In this document: in pieces, positions 32,292 to 44,779 of the stretch
Layout of the letters: each line of letters opens with the position of its first letter
How positions within the stretch are numbered: the first letter of the stretch is position 1
Origin: Rhizobacter sp. SG703
GTDB lineage: Bacteria > Pseudomonadota > Gammaproteobacteria > Burkholderiales > Burkholderiaceae_C
Reading direction: 5' to 3'
NCBI RefSeq assembly: GCF_012275445.1
Contig: NZ_JAAZQK010000016.1
Span: forward strand, 62,001 to 126,000
DNA length: 64,000 nucleotides
Notes under the pieces: generated by a model
The model's database searches: none
Told to the model about the DNA's origin: nothing
What the model saw: only the letters and a program-made list of their open reading frames with translations
Translations under genes and position numbers: made by a program

Positions 32292-33242
32292 ATGCCTGTC
32301 ACCCTTCACCCGTGCGACGTGCCCGTTGGGCTGCCTTTCACGAAGAAGCTCTCCACGCCAAGCTACAGCGCGGCAGCTGCTCTCGGCCGCGCGGCGTCAC
32401 GTGTCCCCATGTTCGGTCATCATGCCGCTACCCGGGCAGCCGCAAACGGCCGGAGAGCCCGGACAACGTTGGCGCGACTGCGCAAGGTCAACGAGCAGCT
32501 GTTGCAGGCGACGCTGTTGTCGCAACGCGGCCAACGCCAGGCAGAGCTGATGCTGAGCCGCCAGACCCAAATGTTGGCTGTCGTGGCCCACGAATTGCGC
32601 AACCCGCTGATGACCTTGTGCACCACGGCCACGCTGCTGCCGCGCGTGGCCGCCGACAATGTGCCTCGCCTGCAGGAAATCATCGAGCGGCAGGCCGGAC
32701 GCATGTCGCGCGTGATCAGCGACCTGCTGGATGTGTCGCGTATCAACACCGGCAAGCTGCGGCTGGAACTCTGCGATGTCGACATCGCAGACGTGATCGA
32801 GGACTCGCTTGTCAGTTGCCGTCATGCGATGGCACTGCGCACGCAATCGCTCCGACTCGACATGCCGTCCTCACCGGGCGGCATGCGCGGTGACGCAGTC
32901 CGCCTCACCCAGATCCTGAGCAACCTGTTGGGCAACGCGTCCAAGTACACACCAGCCGGGGGCGACATCGCCCTCGTCGTGCAGCGCACGCCGGACGCCG
33001 TGGCGTTCACCGTCAGCGACAACGGCATCGGCATCACGCCGCAGGCCTTGCTCGAGGTCTTCGACCCGTTCGTGCAGGAGCAGCATGCGCTGAAGTTCAA
33101 CGGAGTCGGCTTGGGGCTCGGCCTGGCGGTCGTGCGCGAACTCGCCGAAGCCCACGGCGGCAGCGTCGAGGCGAGCAGCGGCGGACTCGGGCTCGGCAGC
33201 CGCTTCGTCGTCACGATCCCCGTGCGCGATCGAAGACTTTGA
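32292..33242 (+). CDS. Orphan sensor histidine kinase without transmembrane segment
   Basis: 316 aa from ATG 32292 (GGAAGGA upstream). A short, basic N-terminus with a helix (LARLRKVNEQLLQATLLSQR) leads into HisKA with phospho-acceptor His100 (VVAHELRNPLMTL), then HATPase_c: N box LTQILSNLLGNASKYTPAGG, G1 SDNGIGITPQ, G2 GVGLGLGLAVV. There is no membrane helix or recognisable input domain, and no response regulator in the element. Last gene before the right repeat. Confidence 0.88.
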   Translation: MPVTLHPCDVPVGLPFTKKLSTPSYSAAAALGRAASRVPMFGHHAATRAAANGRRARTTLARLRKVNEQLLQATLLSQRGQRQAELMLSRQTQMLAVVAHELRNPLMTLCTTATLLPRVAADNVPRLQEIIERQAGRMSRVISDLLDVSRINTGKLRLELCDVDIADVIEDSLVSCRHAMALRTQSLRLDMPSSPGGMRGDAVRLTQILSNLLGNASKYTPAGGDIALVVQRTPDAVAFTVSDNGIGITPQALLEVFDPFVQEQHALKFNGVGLGLGLAVVRELAEAHGGSVEASSGGLGLGSRFVVTIPVRDRRL

Positions 33243-33550
33243 CCTGAGGATGTCCTTGACGGAGCCGCTGTGCAGCGGCCGGCGCGCGAGTCAGGCGCGT
33301 TTCAGCACTACCACCAGATCAGATTTTTTGAGGGCCTGGCTACTGAAGACTGAACTGAGTCAGTCCTGCTCGGCTCTTCAACGACCGCTATTGCTGCAAG
33401 ACCTCCATGGGCCGGGCCCAACCCCCGTCACATATACGGCACTTCGTCTCGTGCAGGCCTGGGGGCGGGCCTGCTGGCCGGACAGCATCAATGAGACGCC
33501 GAAAGATGCCCGCGTCAATGCTGGCGCGGCCAATCCATCAGTTGCGCGAA
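33243..33550. other. Intergenic region at right end of the second element
   Basis: About 308 bp after the histidine kinase, ending at the attachment repeat. No credible gene and no arm-site repeats comparable to those at 26699-26730 were seen. Confidence 0.5.
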
Positions 33551-33650
33551 CCGACTGTCAATCCGTAGGTCCCTGGTTCGAGCCCGGGTCGAGGAGCCAG
33601 TATTGACGGGGCCCGCAGCGATGCGGGCCCTTTGTCGTTTGGGCGCCGAT
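33551..33650 (+). repeat. Second tRNA-Asn 3' remnant with terminator (outer attR)
   Basis: 100-bp near-copy of 26602-26700. Differences: anticodon base GTT to GTC, one T-arm base (CCCAGG to CCCGGG), and a short change after the terminator (TTTGCCATT to TTTGTCGTTT). It ends in GGGCGCCGAT like the first copy. The 5' tRNA half is again missing. It marks the junction between the second element and resident chromosome; the anticodon change shows it is under no tRNA selection. Confidence 0.85.
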
Positions 33651-33861
33651 GAGCGACCAGTGCGCCCCAGGACCGGCCCACACACCCAACGCACGACGCC
33701 AGCCGATTCACCGAAAATGACACTCGCACGGGCCCATTTCCGGTGTACATCACCGTCGTCAGCGCGTACGCTGCGCTGGCGTTCTGGCTCAGTATCGCCA
33801 GCCCATCGAAGGCTTGCCACGCAGACTCGACGCCGCGACACCACCGAAACTGGATACAGCC

Positions 33862-37452
<3,591 letters not shown>

Positions 37453-37485
37453 CCATACTGCAGGCTCCGCCCAGGAGCCCGTGCC

Positions 37486-38334
37486 ATGCCTTCTTCGATG
37501 ACCCGCCGCAGCGCAGTCCTGTCCTGCACCCTCGCGCCCGTCGCAGCCGTGATCGGGTTGGCGGCCTTCACCGCCTGCAGCACCGGCCCCGGCCCGGTCC
37601 CGCTGCTGCCCGCCGGTGCGGCGCAGGCGCTGGCACCGCATGGCCGGCTGCGCGCCTGCATCAACCTGGGCAACCCGATCCTCGCGAACCGCGATGCGGC
37701 CGGCGTCGTCGGCGGCGTGTCGGTCGACCTGGCAACGCTGCTCGCGCAGCGCCTGGGCGTGCCGCTGGAGCTGATCGTCGTCGAGGCCGCGCTGCAATCC
37801 GTCGACACCGTGAAAACCGACCGGGCCGACATCGGCTTCTTCGCGATCGACCCGCGCCGCAGCGACGGCATCGGCTTCAGCGCACCCTATGTGCTGATCG
37901 AAGGCGCGTACCTTGTGCGCAACGAGTCGCCGCTGACCGACAACGCGCAGGTCGACCGCAGCGGCACGCGCGTGATGGTCGGCCGCGGCAGCGCCTACGA
38001 CCTGTACCTGTCGCGCGAACTGAAGGCCGCGCAGCTGATGCGCACGCCGACCTCGCAGGCGGTCGTCGAACGATTCTTGGCCGAGGGTGCCGACGTGGCG
38101 GCCGGCGTGCGCCAGCAGCTCGAATCCGATGCCGCCCGGCTGCCCGGCCTGCGCCTGCTGCCGGGGCGCTTCATGGTCATCGAACAGGCGATGGGCCTGC
38201 CGCTGACGCGCGGCGCCGCCGCCACGGCGCTGCTCGCCGGCTTCGTCGAACAGGCCAAGGCCGGCGGCTTCGTCGCGCAGTCGCTGGCACGGCACCGCAT
38301 CCACGGCGCGGTCGTCGCACCGGCCTCGCGCTGA
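37486..38334 (+). CDS. Solute-binding lipoprotein, family 3 (amino acid type)
   Basis: 282 aa. Lipoprotein signal (AAVIGLAAFTAC, lipobox Cys near residue 31), then a type-3 periplasmic binding fold (GRLRACINLGNPILANRDAA, DRADIGFFAIDPRR, GIGFSAPYVLIEGAYLVR). No ABC permease or ATPase is adjacent, so it may serve a distant transporter or a sensor such as the upstream cyclase. Confidence 0.82.
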   Translation: MPSSMTRRSAVLSCTLAPVAAVIGLAAFTACSTGPGPVPLLPAGAAQALAPHGRLRACINLGNPILANRDAAGVVGGVSVDLATLLAQRLGVPLELIVVEAALQSVDTVKTDRADIGFFAIDPRRSDGIGFSAPYVLIEGAYLVRNESPLTDNAQVDRSGTRVMVGRGSAYDLYLSRELKAAQLMRTPTSQAVVERFLAEGADVAAGVRQQLESDAARLPGLRLLPGRFMVIEQAMGLPLTRGAAATALLAGFVEQAKAGGFVAQSLARHRIHGAVVAPASR

Positions 38335-38346
38335 GGCCGGCTGCGC

Positions 38347-39906
38347 TCACGGGTGGCGCGCGCCGCCGGCGCTGAGCTCCGCCCAGTCCAGTTCCTGCAC
38401 GACGACGCGGAACGCCGCATCGCCGATCGATCCGTCCTGCCGCAGCTCGTCCAGCCGCCCGCGCGCCGCCGACAAGGCCCGCCGCCGCAGCGGCCCGCCG
38501 GAGCGCTGGTCGATCGCCTCCTCGTCGGCGCGGCTCTCCTGGTTCAGCTCGATCACCGCGGCGTACTCCTTGCGCAGCAGCTTCGCGGGCATCGATTCAT
38601 CGCCGTCGATCGACGCCAGCAGCGCACCATAGGCCTGCGCCCGCGCATGCTTGACCTCGCGTCCCACCGGATCGTCGTCGCGCAGCTTCATGAGCCGGAT
38701 CAGCGGCTTCATCGTCAGCCCCTGCAGCACCAGCGTGCCGAGCACGACGGTGAAGGCGCACAGCAGGATCAGGTCGCGGAACGGAAACGGCGCGCCGCCG
38801 GGCAGCGTCTCGGGGATCGCGAACGCGGCGGCCAGCGTCACGATGCCGCGCATGCCGGCCCACGACAGCACCAGCGCGCCGCCGAGCAGCGGCTGGGCCC
38901 CCGCGGCGCGATGCCGATCCGGCAGGCGCACGAACTTGTAGCTCAGCACCCACGCGAAGCGCGCCGCGATCGTCACCGCCAGCACGGCCAACGCCACCAG
39001 CAGCGATTCGGTGCGCACGCCGCCGGCCGCGAGCCGTTCCCAGATCGGGCGCAGCTGCAGGCCGATCAGCACGAACGCGAACGCATTCAGCACGAACACG
39101 ACGGCCTCCCACACCGCGAAGATCGGCACCCGCATGCGCGCCGGCATCGCCGGGCCGCGCCGCCGCGCGATCGTCATCGCATACGCCACCAGCGTCAGGA
39201 TGCCCGACAACCCGATCGCCTCGGCCGCCATCCAGACGCCGAAGGTCGTCACGAACTGCAGGATCAGCGAGGTCGGCACGTCCTGCACGCGCGACATCAG
39301 CGGCTGCGTCAGGTAGACGCAGGCCACGCCGGCGGCCAGGCTGCCGAACACCGTCAGCAGCAGCACCGGCGCAAAGGTCGCGAAGCCCAGGTGCCCGGCC
39401 AGCGCCGCCATGATCGCGAGCCGGTAGATCAGCAATGCACTGGCATCGTTGAGCAGGCTCTCGCCTTCGACGATGGTCAGCAGCTTGTGCGGCAGCTTGA
39501 CCTGGCGCATCACGGCCGTGGCCGCCGCGGCGTCGGGCGGTGCGACGACGGCCCCGAGCGCGAGCGCGATCGCCCACGGCATCTGCGGCACCAGCCAGCG
39601 GGCGGTCAGCGCCACCGCGAGCACCGTGACGCCGACCGCCGCAATCACCAGCCCGGCGATCGGTCGCCAGTTGGTGCGCAGGTCGCGCAGCGAGGTGTCG
39701 TACGCCGCATCGACCAGCACCGGCGCGACGAACAGGGTCAGCGCGAGTTGCGGATCGAGCGTCCAGCGCGGCCCGTCGGGCAGGAACGCAAGCAGTGCGC
39801 CGCCGATCGCGAGGAAGGTCGGGTACGGCGCGCCGACGCGGCGTGCCAGCGTTGCGAGCAGCGCCGCACCGAGCAGCAGCAGGATGATCCATTCGAAAGT
39901 GGCCAT
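38347..39906 (-). CDS. CPA1-family Na+/H+ antiporter
   Basis: 519 aa from ATG 39906. About 12-13 transmembrane helices through residue 400 with conserved CPA1 elements: FVAPVLVDAAYDTSLRDLR, GAVVAPPDAAAATAVMRQ and VEGESLLNDASALLIYR, the helices that carry the transport aspartates. The last about 110 residues are a soluble helical regulatory tail. It exchanges cytoplasmic Na+ for H+. Convergent with the binding-protein gene. Confidence 0.9.
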   Translation of the reverse strand: MATFEWIILLLLGAALLATLARRVGAPYPTFLAIGGALLAFLPDGPRWTLDPQLALTLFVAPVLVDAAYDTSLRDLRTNWRPIAGLVIAAVGVTVLAVALTARWLVPQMPWAIALALGAVVAPPDAAAATAVMRQVKLPHKLLTIVEGESLLNDASALLIYRLAIMAALAGHLGFATFAPVLLLTVFGSLAAGVACVYLTQPLMSRVQDVPTSLILQFVTTFGVWMAAEAIGLSGILTLVAYAMTIARRRGPAMPARMRVPIFAVWEAVVFVLNAFAFVLIGLQLRPIWERLAAGGVRTESLLVALAVLAVTIAARFAWVLSYKFVRLPDRHRAAGAQPLLGGALVLSWAGMRGIVTLAAAFAIPETLPGGAPFPFRDLILLCAFTVVLGTLVLQGLTMKPLIRLMKLRDDDPVGREVKHARAQAYGALLASIDGDESMPAKLLRKEYAAVIELNQESRADEEAIDQRSGGPLRRRALSAARGRLDELRQDGSIGDAAFRVVVQELDWAELSAGGARHP

Positions 39907-39925
39907 GGGGGGACGGGTCCGGGGT

Positions 39926-40615
39926 TCACCCGTCGCTTCCGACCCGCACGCCGTGCAGGTCGCGCACCATGCGATGGGCCGTCCCGACATGCGCCCCCGC
40001 CCGGTCCAGCAGCACCGCCTGCAGCCCCGCAGCGAGCGCGCCCTGGTAGTCGAGCGCCAGCGAATCGCCGACCATCAGGCACTGCGCCGGCGCAACGCCC
40101 AGCCGCTCGCAGACACGCAGGTAAGCCTGCGGATGCGGCTTGCTGACGCCCGCCTCCTCGCCGATCGCGACGTGATCCACCGCATCATCGAGCCCGGTCG
40201 CGACCAGCTTGCGGCGCTGCCCGTCGGCCGGACCGTTGGTCAGGATCGCGAGCTGCAGGCCATCGCCGCGCAGGCGCGCCAGCGTCGGCCGGGCATCGTC
40301 GTACAGCCTCGGGCTGTCGTTCACGCAGTCCATGAACACCCGGTTCAGCTGCGCGACCAGGCCTTCGCGCGGCGTCAGCCCGAGCCGGTCGAACGGGTCG
40401 GCGAAACGCCGCATCCGGTACTCCTGGCGCGTCAGCCGGCCCTGCTCGAACTGCACGAACAACGGCCGGTCGACCTCGACGCAGGCCTGCAGGAACGGCG
40501 CCACCGCAATGCCTTCGTCGGCCAGCACCTCGGCGATCAGGTCGTGCGCGACCAGCCGCGTCGACGCGAAGTCGATCAGCGTGTCGTCCAGGTCGAAGAT
40601 CACCAGCTTCGTCAT
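39926..40615 (-). CDS. HAD-superfamily hydrolase
   Basis: 229 aa. Motif I VIFDLDDTLID (catalytic Asp near residue 8), motif II LAILTNGPAD, Lys in GVSKPHPQAY and motif IV MVGDSLALDYQGA, with an alpha-helical C1 cap as in YjjG-type phosphatases. Probably a nucleotide or small phosphate-ester phosphatase. Good ribosome site (AAAAAGGA). 19 bp upstream of the antiporter on the same strand. Confidence 0.9.
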   Translation of the reverse strand: MTKLVIFDLDDTLIDFASTRLVAHDLIAEVLADEGIAVAPFLQACVEVDRPLFVQFEQGRLTRQEYRMRRFADPFDRLGLTPREGLVAQLNRVFMDCVNDSPRLYDDARPTLARLRGDGLQLAILTNGPADGQRRKLVATGLDDAVDHVAIGEEAGVSKPHPQAYLRVCERLGVAPAQCLMVGDSLALDYQGALAAGLQAVLLDRAGAHVGTAHRMVRDLHGVRVGSDG

Positions 40616-40638
40616 CGCGGTCCTTTTTCAATCGTCCT

Positions 40639-41304
40639 TCACTCGTCCCACACCGGCCGCAGCCCGATCGTCGTCGTGCCCAGCCGGCCCCACTTGCCGC
40701 GGCTGGCCTGGATGCGCAGGTGGCCGGCATCCTTGCTCCAGGCCCCGCCCTTCACCGTGCGCTCCATCGGCGTCTCGGCATCGTGGTCGTGCAGGTCCTG
40801 GCACCACTCGCCCAGGTTGCCCGCCAGGTCGAACAGCCCCAGCTCCGACGGCGGGAAGCTGCCGACCACGCTGGTGCCGCCGAAATGTTCGTCGAAGTTC
40901 GCGTGCACCGGGGTCGGCGGCGCATCGCCCCACGGGTAGAGCCGCGCCGGATCGTTGTTCGACGCCAACGCTTCCCACTCCTGCGCCCACGGCAGGCGGC
41001 CCCCGAGGTGGGCGCAGATCAGCCCGGCCGCCGCCCAGTTCAGCCCCCACACCGGGTGCTCGGCCAGTGCGGCGCGGCAATGCCAGCCGCCGCCGGCCGG
41101 GTCGAAGGCCAGCGGGTTGCGCGGGTTGCAGACATTGACGAAACGGTAGCCGCCGCCGGTCTCGGGCGGCATCTGCATCTCGTTGAGGATCTCGGCGGCG
41201 ACGCGGCAGGTCAGCAGCGTGCGGGCCACCCGCAGGCGCCGGCCCGCGAGTGCACCGGACGCCACCCTGAAGCCGATCGCGTCATGGAGGTACTGCTCGA
41301 TCAT
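40639..41304 (-). CDS. SUMF1/FGE-fold protein lacking catalytic cysteines
   Basis: 221 aa. Formylglycine-generating-enzyme fold: WAAAGLICAHLGGRLPWAQE, ARLYPWGDAPP, FDLAGNLGEWCQD and VKGGAWSKDAGHLRI. The C-terminal pair of cysteines that bind copper in true formylglycine-generating enzymes is not present, so sulfatase maturation is unlikely; EgtB-like or structural roles are possible. Start codon 5 bp after the sulfotransferase stop, suggesting a shared function. Confidence 0.8.
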   Translation of the reverse strand: MIEQYLHDAIGFRVASGALAGRRLRVARTLLTCRVAAEILNEMQMPPETGGGYRFVNVCNPRNPLAFDPAGGGWHCRAALAEHPVWGLNWAAAGLICAHLGGRLPWAQEWEALASNNDPARLYPWGDAPPTPVHANFDEHFGGTSVVGSFPPSELGLFDLAGNLGEWCQDLHDHDAETPMERTVKGGAWSKDAGHLRIQASRGKWGRLGTTTIGLRPVWDE

Positions 41305-41309
41305 CGGTG

Positions 41310-42161
41310 TCAGGCCAGGGGGGTGGTGGATCGGACCGCGGATTGCACCTCGTCGATCAGTGCCAACTGCGCTTCGCTCAGGTGATGGCGCCAGCGGTTC
41401 TCCACGTCGTCCAGCGAGCGGTACGACGAGAACAGCCCGCCGCGGGTCTCGGCCTGGCGCAAGCGGATGAAGGCCTCGGCATCGCCCGACGCCTCGGCGC
41501 CGAGGAACGCCACCAGGTTCGCCACCGCCTGCGCCGGCTCGCGCGAGATGTCGGCCAGCTCGAGGCTGACGTGCGCGAAGTGGTGCAGGCAGCGCCGCGC
41601 CAGCTCGTAGCGCAGCGCCACGCTCATCGCGACCACCTCGGTCGTGCGCAGCGCCGCATCGGTGCGCGGCACGCCGCTGCGGTAGGCGGGAAACTCGCGC
41701 ATGAACGCGCGGCTCACCAGCTCGGAATAGCTCCACAGCGTCGTCAGCTTGCTGCGCAGCACCGACGAGACGATGGCGCGCGGATCGCGCCGCAGGAAGA
41801 TCACCCGCAACTCCGGCAGGAAGGCCTTCAGCCAGCCGAGCTTGCCGAACAGGCAGGTGTCCTTGAAGCCGATCACCCGGCCGCGCCGCGATTGCCCGAG
41901 GTAGGCCTTCAGTTCCAGCAGGAACTCGCGCACCGTCTCGTCGCCGCCCAGGCTTGCATGCAACAGCGCCGGGTCGTGGTCGTCGGCGTCCCACGGCACC
42001 AGGTCGTGGTCGCGAAAGAACCGCGTGTGCATCGACAGCGGTTCGTTCAGGCATTCGATGCCGGCACAGGACTGAAGGACATCGTTCAGGAAGTTCGAGC
42101 CTGAACGGTGGTGCGCCATCACGAGGAACGGTGGGCGTCGTTCGAGAAGCAGTACCGACAT
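41310..42161 (-). CDS. Sulfotransferase family protein
   Basis: 283 aa from ATG 42161. 5'-PAPS-binding loop near residue 15 (MAHHRSGSNFLNDVLQ) and the 3'-phosphate motif RDPRAIVSSVLRSKL near 140. It would transfer sulfate from PAPS to an unknown acceptor such as a glycan, as in Stf0-type enzymes. Divergent from the binding-protein gene at 42250 and cotranscribed with the SUMF1-fold gene. Confidence 0.85.
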   Translation of the reverse strand: MSVLLLERRPPFLVMAHHRSGSNFLNDVLQSCAGIECLNEPLSMHTRFFRDHDLVPWDADDHDPALLHASLGGDETVREFLLELKAYLGQSRRGRVIGFKDTCLFGKLGWLKAFLPELRVIFLRRDPRAIVSSVLRSKLTTLWSYSELVSRAFMREFPAYRSGVPRTDAALRTTEVVAMSVALRYELARRCLHHFAHVSLELADISREPAQAVANLVAFLGAEASGDAEAFIRLRQAETRGGLFSSYRSLDDVENRWRHHLSEAQLALIDEVQSAVRSTTPLA

Positions 42162-42249
42162 GCGCGCGATCGACTCCCTATTGCAAGTATTGTTCTTCAA
42201 TCGTACGCTTGGCTCGAACCGCACTGCAAGACCAGTGTGAGGGGGGCTG

Positions 42250-43296
42250 ATGAACTCGTCAGAAGTTGCAGCGCCGTCGAAGAGAAGCGGCCGCCTTCCG
42301 TTGCTGATCGCCGCGGTGGCGCTGGCCGTGGGTCTGTCGACGCTGGCCATGACCTGGCGCTACCGTGCGACGCACCCGCAGCGCCCTGCCGCAATGGCGG
42401 TGCGCCTCGCGCTCTCGACCACGCCGCATGCCGCGCTGCTGATGCTGGCCGCCGAGAAGGATTTCCTGCGCGACGAAGGGCTCGACGTCACCATCGTGCC
42501 GGTCAGCCACGGCAAGTTCGCGCTCGACCTGCTGGCGCGCGGCGAGGTCGACCTGGCCACCGCGGCCGAAGTGCCCTTCGTCACCGCGGTGCTCGACCAC
42601 CAGCCGCTCAGCATCCTCGCGAGCATGCTGAGCGTCTCCGACGAGATGGCGGTGGTGGCCCGCCGCGACCGCGGCATCGCGGCGCCGGCCGACCTGCTCG
42701 GCAAGCGCATCGGCGTGCCGCGCGGCACCAGCGCCGAGTACTTCCTGTGGGCCCTGCTGATCCGCCACCGGCTGGCACGCGACGGCGTGACGCTGGTCGA
42801 CCTGCCGCCCGGCCGGCTGGCCGACGAGCTGGCGCGCGGCCGCATCGACGCCGCGTCGACCTGGCAGCCGGTGCGCCAGGACGCCGAAACGGCGCTCGGC
42901 GCGCAGGGCGTCTCGTTCACCGCGCCGGCCGCCTACACCGTGAGCCACGTCGTGGTCGGCCGCACCGACTACCTGCACCAGCAGGCCGAGATGTCGCGCC
43001 GCTTCGTGCGTGCGTTGCTGAAGGCCGAGCGCTTCAACCGGCTGCATGCCGACGAATCGCTGGCCATCGTCGCGCGCCGGCTCAAGGTCGACGCCGCCGC
43101 GCTGCAACCCAGCTGGAAATCGCTCGCCTTCCGCGTGAACCTGCTGCAGTCGCAGCTGGTGACGATGGAGGACGAGGCCGACTGGGCCGTCTCGGGCAGC
43201 CCGGGCGCCTCGGCACCGACGCCCAACTTCCTGCCGCACCTCTACCTCGACGCCTTGCTCGACGAGCAACCCGACCGCGTCACCGTGGCGCATTAG
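42250..43296 (+). CDS. NMT1/THI5-type substrate-binding protein, membrane-anchored
   Basis: 348 aa, ribosome site GAGGGGGG. N-terminal hydrophobic helix (LPLLIAAVALAVGLSTLAMT, about 17-36) without a clear cleavage site. Then an SsuA/NMT1-like fold: LAAEKDFLRDEGLDVTIVPV, DLATAAEVPFVTAVL, IGVPRGTSAEYFLWALL. Such proteins bind sulfonates, nitrate, taurine or pyrimidine precursors for ABC importers, but no permease is adjacent. A histidine kinase starts 37 bp downstream, so it may act as a sensor subunit. Confidence 0.85.
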   Translation: MNSSEVAAPSKRSGRLPLLIAAVALAVGLSTLAMTWRYRATHPQRPAAMAVRLALSTTPHAALLMLAAEKDFLRDEGLDVTIVPVSHGKFALDLLARGEVDLATAAEVPFVTAVLDHQPLSILASMLSVSDEMAVVARRDRGIAAPADLLGKRIGVPRGTSAEYFLWALLIRHRLARDGVTLVDLPPGRLADELARGRIDAASTWQPVRQDAETALGAQGVSFTAPAAYTVSHVVVGRTDYLHQQAEMSRRFVRALLKAERFNRLHADESLAIVARRLKVDAAALQPSWKSLAFRVNLLQSQLVTMEDEADWAVSGSPGASAPTPNFLPHLYLDALLDEQPDRVTVAH

Positions 43297-43333
43297 GGCC
43301 CCTCGAACCCGTCAACACGATGACCGACACCGA

Positions 43334-44779
43334 ATGAAGATCAGTGCGAAGGGCTGGCTCGCCACGACCACGGGCCTCGGCACGATCGCCCTGCTCGCCG
43401 TGATGATCTGGTGGGCGAACGGCGAAGTCGAATCGGCAGACCGACAGCGCCGGCGCATGTCGGACGTCGCGCGCGTGCTGAACGACCTGCGGCTCGTCAC
43501 CTTCGAGTACGTGCTGTACCGCAACCAGCGCGCCTACCAGCAGGAGCGCCAGGTCTCCGCGCGCCTCGAGCGCCAGCTCGAGGAACCGATCTTCAGCGAC
43601 CCCGAGCCGTCCGAGACGCTGGCCGACCTGCGCCGGCGCAGCGTCGAGACGCGCCAGCTGTTCGAGGAGCTGCAGGCCAACACCAACAGCCGCGCGGCCG
43701 ACGACAGCGCGCAGAAGCTCTACGAAGAGCTGATCTCGCGCAAGCTGCTGGTGCTGCACCAGGAAAGCCTGGTCGACGCGTTCCGGCTGACCGACTATTC
43801 CACCGCCCGCATCGCGCAGGCGCAGCAGCGCGTGGTCGGCGTGATCCTGGCCGGGCTCGCGCTGATCTCGCTGGCGACCGCCGCGGCCGGCTGGCTGATC
43901 CACCGCGGCGTGCTGGCGCCGATCCAGCGGCTGCAGCAGGCCACGCGCGAGGTGGCATCGGGCAACTGGAGCTTCCGGCTCGACATCGCCGGCAGCGACG
44001 AGATCGGCGAGATGTCGCGCAACTTCGACGCGATGACCACCACGCTGCGCAACTCGTTCGCGCAGATCGAGCGCAGCAACCAGGAGCTGGCGGCGCTCAA
44101 CCGCGAGATCGAGGCCTTCAGCTACTCGGTGTCGCACGACCTGCGCGCGCCGCTGCGCAGCATGGACGGCTTCTCGCTCGCGCTGCTGGAGGATTACGGC
44201 GACCGGCTCGACGACGAAGGCCGCGAACACCTGTCGCGCATCCGCGCCGCGAGCCAGCGCATGGGCCGGCTGATCGACGAGCTGCTCGGGCTGTCGCGCG
44301 TCACGCGAACCGAACTGGTGTTGCGCGACATCGACCTCGGTGCGATGGCGCGCGACATCGCGATCTCGATGCAGAAACTGCACCCCGAGCGCGACCTGCG
44401 CTGGGAGATCGCCGAGCCGCTCATCGTGCGGGCCGACAAGTCGCTGATGCAGATCGCGATGCAGAACCTGCTCGAGAACGCCTGGAAGTTCACGTCGAAA
44501 TCGCCCGATGCGCTGATCCGCGTCGGCAGCACCGTGTCGGACGGCCGGCAGGTGTGCTTCGTGGCCGACAACGGCGTAGGCTTCGACATGACCTACGCCG
44601 ACCGGCTGTTCGGCGCCTTCCAGCGCCTGCACCACGAAACCGATTTCCCGGGCACCGGCATCGGGCTGGCGATCGTGCACCGCATCATCCGTCGCCACGA
44701 CGGCCTCATCTGGGCCGAGGCCCGGCCCGGCCAGGGTGCCACCTTCCATTTCCATCTGCCAGGAGGAACTTCACCATGA
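43334..44779 (+). CDS. Sensor histidine kinase
   Basis: 481 aa. Transmembrane helices at about 10-27 and 167-189 flank a helical periplasmic domain of about 140 residues. A HAMP domain (about 190-243) precedes HisKA with His268 (SVSHDLRAPLRSMDGF) and HATPase_c (NLLENAWKFT, ADNGVGFDMTYADRLFGAF, GTGIGLAIV). The kinase end resembles bacteriophytochrome-type kinases. Its stop overlaps the next response regulator by 4 bp, so they form a pair. Confidence 0.93.
   Translation: MKISAKGWLATTTGLGTIALLAVMIWWANGEVESADRQRRRMSDVARVLNDLRLVTFEYVLYRNQRAYQQERQVSARLERQLEEPIFSDPEPSETLADLRRRSVETRQLFEELQANTNSRAADDSAQKLYEELISRKLLVLHQESLVDAFRLTDYSTARIAQAQQRVVGVILAGLALISLATAAAGWLIHRGVLAPIQRLQQATREVASGNWSFRLDIAGSDEIGEMSRNFDAMTTTLRNSFAQIERSNQELAALNREIEAFSYSVSHDLRAPLRSMDGFSLALLEDYGDRLDDEGREHLSRIRAASQRMGRLIDELLGLSRVTRTELVLRDIDLGAMARDIAISMQKLHPERDLRWEIAEPLIVRADKSLMQIAMQNLLENAWKFTSKSPDALIRVGSTVSDGRQVCFVADNGVGFDMTYADRLFGAFQRLHHETDFPGTGIGLAIVHRIIRRHDGLIWAEARPGQGATFHFHLPGGTSP

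Noticed and set aside
40639-41304. Formylglycine-generating enzyme for sulfatase activation
   Set aside because: The copper-binding cysteine pair in the C-terminal core is absent and no sulfatase is nearby.
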